A stretch of 64,000 nucleotides of DNA from Gavia stellata. Its lineage: Eukaryota > Chordata > Aves > Gaviiformes > Gaviidae. The stretch is from NCBI RefSeq assembly GCF_030936135.1, contig NC_082619.1, forward strand, positions 7,009,208-7,073,207, given 5' to 3'. Below the pieces are notes generated by a model. That model saw only the letters and a program-made list of their open reading frames with translations. It did not search any database and was not told where the DNA came from. This document shows positions 51,266 to 64,000 of this stretch, one piece after another (within the stretch, counting starts at the first letter, position 1; each line of letters opens with the position of its first letter). The translations under genes and the position numbers were made by a program.

Positions 51266-54200
51266 GGTTAAATATAATTTTATTTATTTACATGCATAAA
51301 TGCACTTTCCTCAGGCTTTAGCTGCTTTTTCCAGATGAAGTGGCTTTCCCAGAAATCAGGCTGTGTGGAACAGACTGCATAGCGTTGGTCTCTGGATCCT
51401 TTCTAACCCTGGTCTATACTTTCTCACCCCAAATCTCCCTCGGCTCCTACCTTGCCACCCTTTGTGCCATTTGGAAGTTCTCATCTTCTGCTGTGCAACG
51501 CCCCTTTCAAAGTCTATTGATTCCTCTGGAATTAGATGTAAATCAGAAATAACACGGTAGTGAAACAGCCTGCTAGGCTGTGCAGAAGGCTGAGAAAAGG
51601 CTTAGAACATGGCAAAATTAGCAGGATCAAGACTGGGCAAATTGGGGAGGCTGTCTGTAAAGTTCAAGAGATGAGCTAAATTATCCAAACCTCTGCAGTT
51701 TCTTCTTGTTAGACTGTCTGGCGCAACAAAGGAAGGGCTTGATGTGGGGAAGAAACTGAGGAGTGTGTCCCAGGGATCCCCTGGTTGAGACTGCGGGACA
51801 TGGAGGAGGAGAATGGCTGCCTGTTGTGCTGTGTAAGTGTAGGACGTATGGCATTGCAGTCGGGAAGATAAGGCAGGCTCCACTGAACCACCAGCCCACA
51901 TTTACAGACCTGCCCCCCTCATCTCACAGCTTGAGTGCTACTTTGCTCCTGTTCCCCATACCTCTGGATCATATTTAGTCTAAACAGACTAATAGGCTCA
52001 AATACTGCTGTGGACTAGGGGCAGATGGACAGACATGCACAGACTCATTTCCCTAGGAAACCGGGCTTAAAATCCCGGGGCAGATTTCCACCCCACAGCG
52101 AAGACCATCCCAGATGCCTAGCAGCCCTTTCAGCTTGAATGCAGTCCAATGAACAAGCCATTAGGGAATCTGTATTTAAGATATGATGTATTAGAGAGCA
52201 AACCCTCTCTGATAAGCTTTAAAAAGTTCTTAAAAATTTTTAAAAAAACAGTGTTTTATAAATCTGAGAGCTTGGGACAGAGGGGAGAAGCAAGCGGGGG
52301 GATTTCAACTGAACAATAGGCTCACAGTCCCTGGGCTTCCTGAGCTGCTCGGTGAGTGCTGACAGCCCCTTCATCCTGCTCTCTCTGTAGGAGCTTTTTC
52401 AGTCAAACCAGATTCAGGCACTATTTTGTGCTACCAGCCTTGATGAGGCTTTCCAGGAGAACAGTGGGCACTGGGCTGGTAATATCCTCATTTTTCAGGC
52501 CTTTTTGTTCTAGTATGGATACAGTGGAGCAGGGTCATTTACGGACTAAATGCTTTATAGGCACTATAGGGGAATCTTATTTGAAATGCCATCTATGCTG
52601 GCATAGTGCCCTTAATTGCAAGCAAGGCTGGGAAGGAATAGCATGGTGTATTTATCGTATTCATGGCATCACTGGCAGCAGCAGCAGCTCTTTTCCAGCC
52701 AGGCACTGTCTGCGTTACGAACTGCTGTTGCTCACTGTCAAGGTGCAAACTGACTGGTCGGAACATCAGCTCCCTCTGTCAGACCCTTGGGCAGTGTCAT
52801 GCCTGGGTTAACTTTTGTAGAAGATGTCTGGGGAAACACACATGCAGCAAACTCACAGGGGTGTCTAGATTCCCCAGCATGGTAGGTGCTAAGCAATAGA
52901 AAGAGCCCACTAATCTCTGCCTAATGGAGCTGATTCCTCCAAGAAGATTAGGAAGCCAAAGGATGGAAAGTGGCTTGTCCTAAGTCATGGAGGCAGAGAC
53001 AGGAAGAAAATAAAGGTAAGTTTCCCAAGTCTCAGTGAATTGTCTGACCGCTTACTAATGCTGCCTCCATTTCCCTTTGAAGCACACTGGCAACCTCTGA
53101 CCAAGTCTAACTTGCTAATGCGAACAAATAATAACAACAGTCATGACTGTAGTCATTTAGCCATCTTCTATTGGATTCCTTACCACAGCATCTTGGGGTG
53201 CTTTACAAAAAAAGGTCGAATGACCCCAGTTCATATGACGGTAAAACCCCCAAACCTGAAATACAGAAGGAACTGCTCCTGAATACCCTATCTTACTTGG
53301 TTAGCGAACACAGGCACTATATTTCCAGACAGGACTTGGCCTTACAGATTTCAATAAAGCAAATCAGGGGAAGGAGAAGGCTGCAAATCTGAAGTGGGCT
53401 ATGGGATCTACGGGACTCTCCGTGCAGAACACAGGCTGTTTTTTGCAACGAGTCCTTACGCTTCAGTAGGAAGAAAGGATCCTGGCTTGGTGGCTGGAAT
53501 TTAAATTAGCTTCTCTAAATGGGGAAAGCAGAACCAGGTGTCCTAGGGGATCCAGACTTGTGATTAATCTAAGTGGTCACTTGGGGTCTATTTTGCGGCA
53601 ACTACTTTATAGGGAGAGTGAGAAAGGAGGGCATAGGACCTCACTGCTTTTCCTCCCGAAGCGAGGTTGTGTGTGGTGGCTAGGACTGGCACTATTCTGG
53701 TATCTTGGAAAAGTCCCAACATAGGCGCATGGGAACAAAAAACACTACTGCTGCAAACCAAACATGTAAGCAAGGCCTGCCAAGCTGCCGAGCGTCCAGC
53801 CCTCACACTCCCGTCATTTAACCTCCTGGAGATCGCATTGAAGAGGTGGGGTTGTGTTTAAAGCCAGTTGGAGAGAAGAAACCTAGACTGTGGGTTTCTG
53901 GAGGGGCAAGGAAGCCAAAAACACCTCCAACTCCTCCTAGAAACATTAGACGCATTGTTTTAAATCATGGCAGCAAACACAAAGGTTGTAGAGTCTGTAA
54001 GGTTCTTCCCAGGCCCACTCTGGCTCCGAGTATACGTACTAAATGCTCAATACATACGGTGCAAAACCTTACAATGTCAGCAGTGAGAGATTTGCTTAGA
54101 TGCAGTTTTTCTTAGCACAAAGCTGTGAAGGCTCTGGATGCCCTCACTTGTCTGCAAGAGGTGTGACAGCATGTGGCAGAGATGGTGGAACAGGACTAGA

Positions 54201-54754
54201 AAGCAGAGCAGAGTCTAAGGAGTCCTCTGGCCTTTTCAAACGGCTATAAGAGGTGGTTCATGCAAATCAGCAATTGGCTTCCCGTAATATTTAGCCCTAT
54301 GGCACACACTCAGGTATGAGTTACGTGAGTGTCCTAACTGTGTACACTGAGAAGTCGAAATCTCACCCACAGTATCATTTGTTTTGCAGTGAATTACTTT
54401 TCAATGTACTATTTCTGCTAATTAAAACAATTGCTTAGCACGTATGCCATATGTCATCCTGTATGTCATTCACAGCCAGTATTACTATGACTGTTCTCAT
54501 GATTACGTAAGACTTTCCAGTGCCTTCAAGCACCAAGCTCATTCGTTTCTGCTTCAAGACCACACTGTCCTGCTTTTTGCGCTAAAGAATCACCAGTACA
54601 GGGATCATATGTGGAATTAAGTAATTCTAAGTCTCTCCACTAAGAGGAAGCAACTAGCTGAGTGCAGAATAATTTCAGAGTAACTTCTACTCTACATTAT
54701 CAGACTATTTGATTATTTCACAATTTTAAAAAAAAGATTAAAATTGTCAAACAT

Positions 54755-54830
54755 CTCTACATTGCTGTTAACCTGTTTTACAGGTGAGGAACTGACACAA
54801 AGAGCGAAGTCCAAGCTTGGAACAACATTG
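54755..54830 (-). repeat. MIR-like ancient SINE remnant
   Basis: The + strand reads CCTGTTTTACAGGTGAGGAA, then CTGACACAAAGAGCGAAG, matching the reverse MIR 'ccattttacagatgaggaaactgaggcacagag'. Confidence 0.65.
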
Positions 54831-57800
54831 GGTTTTGACTTGAACTCAACTCAAACCAAGTGAGAAGGGACTGACTGCTGGATTTACATAAGAAATCTGT
54901 TGCAGAGCATGGACATGAAGAACAGGTTTAATTTGGGACATCTCTGAAAGTAGCTGAGAGCCCGGTTATGCATTGCTATCCTTATGGAAATACAGATCAG
55001 AGCAAACCAACATTTCTGATTTAACTCCTATTCTAGACCCAGTGTTGGATTAAAGTACCGTGGCTGAAGCCCACTTATTTCCAGCATCAGACAGGATCTG
55101 GAGCCTAACATAGTGCATGCACAGAACTCGGATTCAGGATTTTCAGAGGGCACTCATTCAGATTGCACAGACAGGGGTGTGCTTAGGGTGGTCCCTTCTG
55201 AAGCAGGTCACTCCAGCTTGAGACCTGTGATACCTCTCCCTCATTAGACTTAGCCTGGCAGGGGGACACGAAGGAGCTCCTACGCACCACAGCTCTAGAG
55301 CCTGGAGCTCTGCTCCCCCACTTTGCTGTTTGCTTTGAGCCATAGGCGACAGCCCCCAGTTGTGCGAGTGTGGCTAGAAAAACATCCCAGAGCCATGCAG
55401 CGGTGGAACTTCCCGATTCATGTCTGAGTTACCCTGTGCAACACTTACAAAGACACATTATGAAGAAAAGGAGGAAGTAATGAGAATTTTTTTGTTGTTG
55501 TTGCTTTTTTTAATATCAGCAGCAGAAGTCCCAATGCACAGTGCATGAAGACTGAAGTATGTGTCCTAGGAATTCCTCCCACAGCCAGCTTTGAAAAGCA
55601 GTCACTTTCCAGTCAACATACACGTTACTGAGCTACGCAAGGCTGCAGACACGAACAGCCACACGCAGACGGGCATGCTACTAAGCAAAAACGCAGACAC
55701 ACAATTGCATATTCTGAAAAGCGTGTTTCTGAACACCCTTCACACACGTACATACACATTCATCCAAAACACATGTAAAAGGGTGCACAAATATGCAAAC
55801 AGCATTGTGCATATTTTACCTCTCAGCACACAGGGGCGTAAAACCAAACAGTTAATGTGCTTGCAGGTTGCACTTACTGAAAAATACACAAATGCAGAAG
55901 TAAGGAAAAAGAAACTCATATTCACGGAGAAAAAAGCTAGACGCAGCAATACACACAGAAGAGAAAAGGGAAGGGAAGACACACATGCGCAGACATTGCA
56001 GCTAGCATTTTTACAGCATTTGCCCATTTAACTCATTATCAGGAAACAAATTTACTCTTGTCTTAGGAAACAGCCAAAGCGCTTCCAAAAACTTTTCACG
56101 GGAGGGACTGCACCCCAGCAAACGTGTAACCCCCACACACATGTGCAATAACATTGCTTGCAGTGCACCCTAGGCAAAAAAATAATAGCTCTTTTGCTGG
56201 GAGAAAAGGAAGGATAATGGTTACTTAGAAAGTGCTCCAGACAAGCTGTCAGGTTGAATTCAGAGAACTGGAGTCTACTCTGGGACAGCGCTGGCTCAGG
56301 GTGATCCCTTGTGAGTTGGGTTTCCTGCCTGCTACAGCTTAAAGACAACGATTCTTTGTTTCCAGTTTTTCTGGTGAAAAAACACACGCCTGCCTCCGAA
56401 GAGGGTCAGGGAGAAAGCAGACAAAACACTAACTCTGGAATTTCAAAGGAAAACAATTAAAAAAAAAAGGAAGAAAAAAAGCAAAATCCAAGAGCGCTAG
56501 CTACTGTCTCTCCTGAAATCATAAATCCCTGGTTTGGCCACACAGTTGCAATAAGAGAAGCACCAAAAAAGCCTCCCCTTTTTCTGCTACGGAGCTAAAA
56601 ATGGGATATTTCATCACCAGGCACACAAATATCATCGGCAAATGTTTTAGCATGTACAGACAATTAAGAGGGCATAAAGCTGCAACTGCTTTTTCTCTGA
56701 CAAGACTGAGACTAGAGGGTTTATAACCTTTGCTGTGAACAAGGGGCCTTACTGACACACTCGAAAGAAGGGTTTACTGAAACTGGTCAATATTTTTCAC
56801 ATGACAACCTTTTAGACCTGAAAAATGGCCTTTTCACGAGAAGAATTTTATGCAGGAATTTGAGACTATTTTCCTGTGGGAACCGTGCTTATGCAATCAG
56901 GCTGCCTGTGGTCTCTTTGCCCCTCTCTCTCCAATCCCCCAAAACTTTTGAACCTGTCACCCAAAGTTGTCACCGAATTTGACAAGCGGGAGAGATGAGT
57001 TTTAAAGAGTTCCTACCCATTTAAAGGGAACTGCTGGGGAAAGGGGAGAGAGATTACAGCCTTGACAGCGAGAAAAGCAGCTGCAGGGACTCATGTTTTG
57101 TTAGGTACCAGGGAACCTGTGTGAGAGAGATGTTATTAATGCTCCAACATCAGGAAACTCTTCCTTAGGGGCTCACAACAAACATGGGTACAAACCCACA
57201 GGAAACCACTCTGTGTGAGTTTCAGAGCTCACTGATTTGTTTAGCTTCTTAAATTTGCCAACAACTGAGCAAAACATACAAGCAAACACACCTTATACCC
57301 AAACAGCCTTATTGTTCACACAAACACTTTTATAATGCAAACATAAACAAGTAATAGCCACAGACTAAATCCTTAAAATTCGTCTCTTACATCCATATTC
57401 ATGTATTCACATTCAAAGTTCTTCCCTCTTTGAAAATGCAGATAGCACATCAGTTTTCCCTATGTTCTGCTTGAATTTAGGTTGGATTTATAAGACTTTG
57501 GGCTAGTGCTACTTTACCACTATTCTAAGCTAACTATATTGCCTTAGCCTGAGCCTGATGTACGCAGAGGACAGTGCTGGAGGATAAAGAGCCATGCTGA
57601 ATTCAGCCTTTTGATCGAGAGCATACATAACCTGTAATCTGGAAGCAAACAGCCACACAAAATCACTCCACTAAATTCTCATGCGTGACACGTAGGTGCA
57701 GCCCTTATCAGCCGAGCCTTCCTTCACCCCACTCTGCCACCTCACTGCACAAATACCCACCTCACTGCGTATCAGCACATACTACAAAGCCCTACGTATA

Positions 57801-59464
57801 CCACACCACACAATCCTACGTGCCTGTTTAGACACATGCAATTTTACACATCAACACGTCATGATTCTGCCTCTTTGGAAACTGCCAGCACTACCCTGCT
57901 TGGGTTCAAATCCTGCATAGCATTTAGGCTTGTATATTAAATGCACGCATTATGCAGACCCCGACATACTTAAAAGTAAGCATGGACTTTTAAAATATGC
58001 TGATTTGAGGCCAGAATGCTCACAACCATACGGGACACAGCCCTTTGGCCTTCTAAATGTTGTTGTATGTGAATATACTTTCCATTTCCCTGTGGAAACC
58101 TACTTAAATGACACCATTCTGAAGGCAAGCAATTTAAAATCTCCACGGACTTGGGCAGATAATGTGGTCTCAGATTCTTCTCCCATGTCTCTGGTACCTA
58201 CAGTAGGTCAGTCATTGCTCCAAACAGTCACGGAAAATGAAACAGACCATCTCTCCAGTGGAGCACTGGGAGTGGGACACAAATCTTTCCATTCAGCAAT
58301 GAGAGCAACCTCGTTTCATTTTCCAGAAAATTGTTCTCTAGCCAAAAAATACTGGTGATTTTCATTAGAGCAATTTATTTCTCAAAGGCAGCTGAAGACA
58401 ATTTGTACCAATGACGCTAAATACCATACTTTTGAGTGTTTATGAGGCTGAGAAGCAAAGAAGCTCAGGCAACAAGAGTCCTTTGAACACGACAAGGTTT
58501 CTACCTATCTGATCAGAGAACAAAACACATCTGCTTTGTGCACCAGCTGTATAACTTTATAGTATCTGTTTCTGCTATGAAAGCAGTTTAACTCTCCTAA
58601 AGCAGTGCTACAGGTTCTTCTGTATGCAGAGCTGGCACTGCAGAAGAGAAGTGAAAGGGCAGAAAATAGAGGGGAAAAAGGGAGTAAAGTCTGCAGCTGC
58701 AACCAGCCAAGGCAGTTGTATCTCCAGAGCCCCAGCATGAAACCCAGTCCTCTAAGAGCAGCACTGCCCTTGCCAGCGTGGGCCACAGGTCAAGTGGTGC
58801 CCTGTGCTCCTGGGTGACACTGTCCTTGCTGTGGCTACAGAGCGTGCCCTGCTGTGTCTGTAACAAGTTCGGGAGAGAGTAGAGCTGCATGCTGCATCTG
58901 AAACATCTGCATCTGTCTGTCTTGCAGCTGTACCTTTTTTTGCCATGTAGGTTCTTTTTTACAGTATGTGGATGGAATACGTTGTATAAAGCATAGTGTA
59001 AGCGTATGCAAAGAGCATGCATTTCTCCCTGGAATTTGCACAAGAGGGGTATTTGCATTAGCTGTGTGACCTTAGAGAACATGCAAGAAAAATTACAGGA
59101 GGAGTGAAGAAAATAGTATTTTTTTCCTGTCTCTGACATGTATTGTACTATTTCATCACCTCCTCCTGCTTTTGAATCCTCAAGGGAAGGTGGTTAGAAA
59201 AATTTGTTCGTCTGTTTTTATTCACAGGCATAGAGAGAAGAAATATTTACAGGATTAGTAGATTCAAGTTGCATTAACATAAAGAAAAATGTTTCATCTT
59301 TTGAGAAGTTAAGGAGACAAGAAAATAGTTAGAAAAAAATCATGATTTTCAATCTGAAATTCCTTTTCCAAAAGAATATCATCATCTTGAAGCCAACCCA
59401 TTAAAAAGCCTTAAAAGGAGGGAAGGAAATTCTTGTTGCCTAACAGACTAGCCCAAGGCTGAGG

Positions 59465-59560
59465 AATTCCAAGTCCAGTTTTATGTTCATCACGAGTTTC
59501 TTCTGTGATATTGGACAAGACACTTCACTCTGCTCCCCAATTCCTTATCTGTCAGCCTGT
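59465..59560 (+). repeat. MIR-like ancient SINE remnant
   Basis: Sense order: GTTTCTTCTGTGATATTGGA, then CAAGACACTTCACTCTGCTC, then CCCAATTCCTTATCTGTCAG. This parallels 'gtgaccttgggcaagtcacttaacctct-tcagtttcc-catctgta'. Confidence 0.6.
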
Positions 59561-61537
59561 CATGTTCACGTGTCTCTTATCCTGTCACCTTATCTCACGA
59601 ATAGTATTTGGAGCATGAATCAGTTACATTAGGTTGAAGTGGGTCGGTTTGTCCTAGAACAGTATTCTGACGTCAAATGAATGCAGAGGAAATTTATGCA
59701 TTGTAGGAAGAAATGGAAGAGGAATAGATGGGATTTCAACCTTTCTATGCTAGTTCTTAATTTTTATTTGACTGTCCCATGGGTGTGTTTAGTGCTTTAT
59801 TGACACATGATGAAAGTACCATGTAAAGTTAAAAACACCTAGCTGACAGAAATCAAATACAAACTTCTGTCAGCTGCACTAAAGAAACACACTCAAGGGC
59901 AGTAAAAATGGAGGGGGAGGAACATTTTTTCCCTCAAATTTCTTTCTGCCTGAGTGCCTTTAGGCCCAGCTTGCAAAGATAAAGAGTACAAAAAATCCAG
60001 AGGAGTGCAATTTTACACAGAGCATTTCTCTTTAACAAAAAAATCACAGCTTTCTTCACTTTATTTTTAGCAACCACCTGGCTTGAGACAGAAAGAGCAG
60101 TCTTGGATTTGCGTGTATGTTTAGGGGGGAAATTGTGGAGGAACACGTGCATGTGTGTCTGCTTTATTCAAATAGGAGGAAGCCTAGCTTTTATTAATTT
60201 TAAATAGATGACTGTTAGCATCAAAATAGTCACAGAAAATCCTGAATGGCTTTGTCTCTGTAATGTACCATGTTTTATCAACTAATGCCTGTCTCATAAA
60301 GAGAGAACAGCATGCAAGGGAACAGAGAGCTCAAGTGGATAGTTATATGCTGGACAAAAGAAGCTGCTGTAAAAACCAGCACTGATATCGTGTCTAGGGT
60401 CCAAGACAGATGTTGGAGATGAAATGCAGCGTGGTGCAACAAGAAAGAAGTGCTGGCGGTAAGAGCAGTGCCAGTCAATGAAGCAGCCAGACACACCATG
60501 CAGAAGCTAGTTAAATGTGTGATCTCAGTTTGCTGTAGCCTTTCAGTGAAATGGGGCGTTTGTCTCTCTCTCCAGCTGCTTAAATATAAGACTTTCTGCC
60601 TTTCCCCACTATTCTTTGAAATGCAAACTTGTGGCTCATCAATGAAGCCATGTTCTCCTGAAAAGCATAGAAATGTTTATATATGAGGTGAGGAAACCGT
60701 CTCGGTGTGAGAGCAGACTCCTTCTAGGTGGGTTATCTCATATAGCAGTCAACTGCCTGACCGTCACTTACTGTCTTATCTAGGTAAGGGATGTGCATCA
60801 TACCCATCACACCTACTCTCATAATTTTATCGTAACTGAGAATCCAGTTTTTCATTAAAAATAAGAAAAAGGAATAGGACTGTAGCTGCAGAGGAAAACC
60901 TGAAAAACCTGGCTGAAGGATATACAAACAACTCAGAAGCCTGAAGGAGCCCCAAGTGTCTTATTAACTTTTAAACCTCAAGGTTTCTAAGCTCCATCTA
61001 CATGATCACAATTTCTAATAGATTAAAAATTTCAGGTTATTTGAAAAAGAAAATCAAAATGTTCCAAAATGAAAGTGTCAAAAAGGTACACTTGGTCTTC
61101 CTTGCTGGTTGAAACTAGCTGACAGATTCATGAATGGTTGTGGAAGACCTGAGTGGCCTTTATTCAGTCATGGAATTTATTGTGAGAAAATTTTATCCTT
61201 TCAACTATGAACTCACTCAGAGAGAAACAGTGTCTCAGTCTGTGCTATATATCTGAGATTTCAAACTGTTTCACATAAAGAACAGAAAATATGCCATCAG
61301 TTCATCAACTCAGTAATACACAAGTGTGAAAATGACAGATATACATTTTTTGCCACAATGTTGGCTGGGCAAGTGGAGATGTGATTTTCAGCATAGATGG
61401 GGCTGGAAATTGTGAGTTATTATATTTTAACCACGCTGTGCATGCATAGCAGATCAGAACATTTTCATGCCAAGGATATTATATAAAAACATCGTGAGAG
61501 CACAGGAAGCCAGGACATTTATATGAAAAAGACTGAC

Positions 61538-61606
61538 CTTCTTTGGTGGCAAGACGTGAGGAAGCTTCTGTGTGGGATGGAGTATTGTAGACCAGCAGTG
61601 AGCTAC
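61538..61606 (-). CDS. FLI1: FLI1 exon 5 (69 bp)
   Basis: The minus strand reads TTTTCATTATAG/GTAGCTCACTG and ends in CCAAAGAAG/GTCAGTC. In phase 1 it encodes (S)SSLLVYNTPSHTEASSRLATKE plus the first base of Asp. The human exon, as I reconstruct it from known EWSR1-FLI1 fusion junctions, starts GTTCACTG and is 66 bp. Here one Ser codon (AGC) is extra at the 5' end. A GTAG/CTCACTG acceptor 4 nt downstream is possible but would break the phase. This region follows the Pointed (SAM) domain, which is encoded outside the window. Confidence 0.92.
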
Positions 61607-64000
61607 CTATAATGAAAAGAAAAGGAGTTATTGCAGTTTGAATGTGCTCTGCCAGTGGGGAACCATGCAGGCAGGTAGAAAATGCTATCACTAGGATCTA
61701 ACGACCAAATTTTTCAGACAATTAGGCACATGTTTTCTATGATGGATACGAAATTCTTTTAAAAGCTTGGTAGCTGTATGTCAGAGATGTGCTACTGTTT
61801 CTCCACTTGCAAATCAGAATAAAGACATTTGCCTCCTTCACTGAACACCTTGATGTCCGCCGTTGAAAACTGATATAAAAGGGTGAGGTTCTATAGTACA
61901 TTTATACAGATACAATATCTATTACAGCAGAGCCTCTAGAAATTAGTAAGGCACAGATTGTATTGCAGGATAAGAAAGAAGCTTTCCTCTCTCTAGCTGT
62001 GATAGAGAAATTTGCTCTTTGAGGAACGTACAGTAGAAGTGACATGAATTGCACTGTCAGGATATGAACATTTTTAGAGTGCCACATGCTTGGTTTTGGG
62101 CCAACAGCTGCACAAATCTCACTGGTATTCCAGTATCTCCCATGCTTTGTGGAGTTTGAAAGTAGCTTTCTTGGTTCGGAGTGGTCTTTCCACCCAGCCC
62201 CACTTGAAATAAAACTATTCAAGAGGAGCACAAAAAAGAACCCATTGGAAGGGTCTTTGGTTTTCAGTCTGTGGTGGAAATGTCCCTTTCTAAGCATTTT
62301 CCTTTGATTCTCCTGCAAACTCTTCTGGAAATGGAGGAAGAGAGTCTGTGAGCTCTTGGAAGCCAGCATGTAATACACATTTCATGGTTGTCTAGTTATA
62401 TGTGTTTACCCTGCGTAATCTTCTAGGCTCACCTTTCCTACAGCTCTTTGAAAATGTTTCCACTGCATCAGGCGGTGACATTGCCAACAAGGCCCAGGGC
62501 CCTTCTTGGTAGGGACTGATGGTGTGAACTGGAGCAGGGCAGCAATCTCACCGTGGATTGGTATGGACGAGAAGTGCTCTTACAGACACTTTCTGCTATT
62601 CGTATCTACATATCCCTCTATTCAGTGAGATTCTGTCCCATTTAAGGTACTTGGACCTAAGCAACACGCAGCAAACAGTACAGATTTCCGTATACATTAT
62701 GCTGACCCTGATTCTTTGGCAGGGCTAAGAATACCTCTTTTGCAGGTACTATAATACTAACTGATTAGGATCTTGTGACAAAGCCATGCAGTCTCTGCAT
62801 TCCTCTGATCCACATGATCCCAAATAACACTGACCTCACTTGCCCCTCAGTAGTAGTCACAGTATGTCTGACTTTCCTGTGAGAGCTGAGGATTAGGCAG
62901 TTCACTGCCAGAAGTAATAGCCATTGCAGGTGCTGGATCTTATTAGTCCTGTATTCCTATGGATTTCTTTTCTTCCCCAAATGCAAACAAAGCCAAAGAC
63001 GTGCACAAGCCACCATGTACACAGAGGCAGAAAGTGTTGGAAAACAAAGCCTACTCACAGGGAGTGGAGGATGGATGCTACCGGATGCTGCAAGAGAGGG
63101 GATGTTTCAAAAGACCGGGGCTGGATAAACTAGGAGGGAAGGAGTTCAAAGGGATCCCAAGGGTACCTTGGCTGTGAAGGTTGCAGATAGCCAAAGTGAT
63201 TGGCTTAAATATTTAGAGAGATTGGCTGGTCTTTTGCTGCTGCTGGAGGAATTGCAACAGCTTTGTCCACCTAACTCATGTTTTCATCAGAAGGTTTCTG
63301 GCTTTGGCATTTCTTTCTCGAATACCTGTGGGGAAACTCCTGTCCACCACTCTCTCCTTTTCAGGTTATTTGAAGTAGATCCTGAATGCAACGCCCAGCC
63401 TACCTTGCCCCAGACAGGGAAGTGCTGGGGAATTCAGAAATGCAGTTTTCTATGACTAAATAGGCTGCAAATGCCTGGTTGCACTGACTGGCTGAGGAGG
63501 TGGGGGTGGGGTGATGAATAGCACTGAACAAGCCTGTACAATCAACCTATAGCTACTTTACGCTAAAAAATGCAGCCCAAGCCACTGGAAAGGGACGGCG
63601 CCTCCCCCAGTTTAATTGCTAAAAGTTCTCACCTTTGCCCGACAGTCTGAGGTTTCTGGTGGGAACACCACAGAAGAGGAAATGTGTTTCCTATTAAGGT
63701 TTTTCAATGAAGGAGGAAAAGAGAGAAAGCCAGAGACACAGATCAGGACAGAGAGAAGCAGACAGACAGACAGAGGCCAGGCTGCTCCCTCCCTTACTCT
63801 CTCTTGGGCAAAACTTCGGCTGTGATGAATTTTCGTTTTGTTCTTATTCCCCCTACCCCACACTGGGTCAGTGACACCTTAAATTAAATCAGCTCTTTCT
63901 GGAAATGCTGGTATTATTAATAAAGTGCAGGGCAATTCTCCTATAATTAATATTAAACATGTTATCTTATGGTTCCCCCCACCTCTTCCTTTCTTCTTTT
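61607..64000 (-). other. FLI1: FLI1 intron 4 (partial)
   Basis: No Pointed-domain exon (exon 4, with its W-LEWAIKEY-type core) is visible before the right edge, so the rest of the gene lies beyond 64,000. The open frames at 61,902-62,378 (minus) and 63,168-63,455 (plus) have no recognisable domain. A GACA microsatellite is present at 63,760-63,774. Confidence 0.75.
63760..63774. repeat. (GACA)n short microsatellite
   Basis: A short run of GACA tetranucleotides (GACAGACAGACAGAG) within a purine-rich stretch. Confidence 0.9.

Larger units (their letters stand above)
48257..61537 (-). other. FLI1: FLI1 intron 5 (about 13 kb)
   Basis: The longest intron in the window. It holds the candidate 9-nt microexon at 49,738-49,746, a purine tract, a CTC run, MIR-like fragments and A/C-rich (plus strand) stretches between 55.6 and 57.9 kb. 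No other coding exon is recognised. The open frames inside on either strand, including 55,591-56,031 and 58,597-59,139, show no recognisable domain. Confidence 0.75.

Noticed and set aside
55591-56031. 146-codon + strand frame rich in Thr and His
   Set aside because: Composition follows the A/C-rich degenerate repeat; it lies inside a FLI1 intron with no domain.
58597-59139. 180-codon minus-strand frame in FLI1 intron 5
   Set aside because: Sense to FLI1 but without fitting splice sites or any resemblance to ETS-family sequence; Cys/Leu-rich random-looking content.
55867-60780. Other GTAAGT donors on the minus strand in FLI1 intron 5 (near 55,445, 55,867 and 60,772)
   Set aside because: None has an adjacent convincing polypyrimidine acceptor giving an in-frame exon; they match the number expected by chance.
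61607-64000. Search for FLI1 exon 4 (Pointed domain)
   Set aside because: No matching peptide on the minus strand before the right edge; the exon must lie outside the window.

Overview
This window looks like avian (or at least sauropsid) nuclear DNA. It has two vertebrate genes with introns, two CR1 LINE 3'-end fragments of the kind typical of bird genomes, several old MIR-like SINE remnants, and one CpG island. I see no prokaryotic, viral or organellar features. The gene pair, convergent KCNJ1 and FLI1, matches the ETS1-FLI1-KCNJ1-KCNJ5 neighbourhood known in amniotes (human 11q24). I cannot name the species.

Layout. Positions 1-29,976 are non-coding DNA upstream of KCNJ1: probably its 5' introns, promoter region and the intergenic space towards KCNJ5, which is not in the window. 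One CR1 tail (7437-7522) and several MIR-like fragments lie here. KCNJ1 (ROMK/Kir1.1) follows on the + strand, with the whole core protein in one exon (CDS 29,996-31,111). From 31.1 to about 42 kb is the space between the convergent genes. It holds a CpG island (about 36.8-37.35 kb), a second CR1 fragment (37.48-37.81 kb, minus strand), a perfect 22-bp palindrome (32,988-33,009) and a diverged tandem duplication (38.59-38.88 kb). From about 41.97 kb to the right edge is the 3' half of FLI1 on the minus strand: a 3' UTR of about 2 kb, the ETS-domain terminal exon (44,016-44,545) and four upstream coding exons at 45,539, 46,877, 48,191 and 61,538 (lower coordinates). The remaining 5' exons of FLI1 lie beyond the window.

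The two genes are unrelated in function. KCNJ1 is an epithelial potassium channel and FLI1 is an endothelial/blood transcription factor. They share only a long-conserved synteny.

The most interesting observation is a candidate 9-nt microexon in the 13-kb FLI1 intron 5 (49,738-49,746, minus strand). It is bounded by a polypyrimidine tract plus AG and by GTAAGT, and it keeps the uniform phase-1 frame of the surrounding exons. It sits at the position where the paralogue ERG has its 72-bp cassette exon. It would add Gly-Ser-Pro and change one junction residue between the N-terminal part and the ETS domain of FLI1. Other points are the orphan CpG island between the two gene ends, a perfect miR-145 8-mer site in the FLI1 3' UTR, and loss of the basic RxR motif in the KCNJ1 tail.
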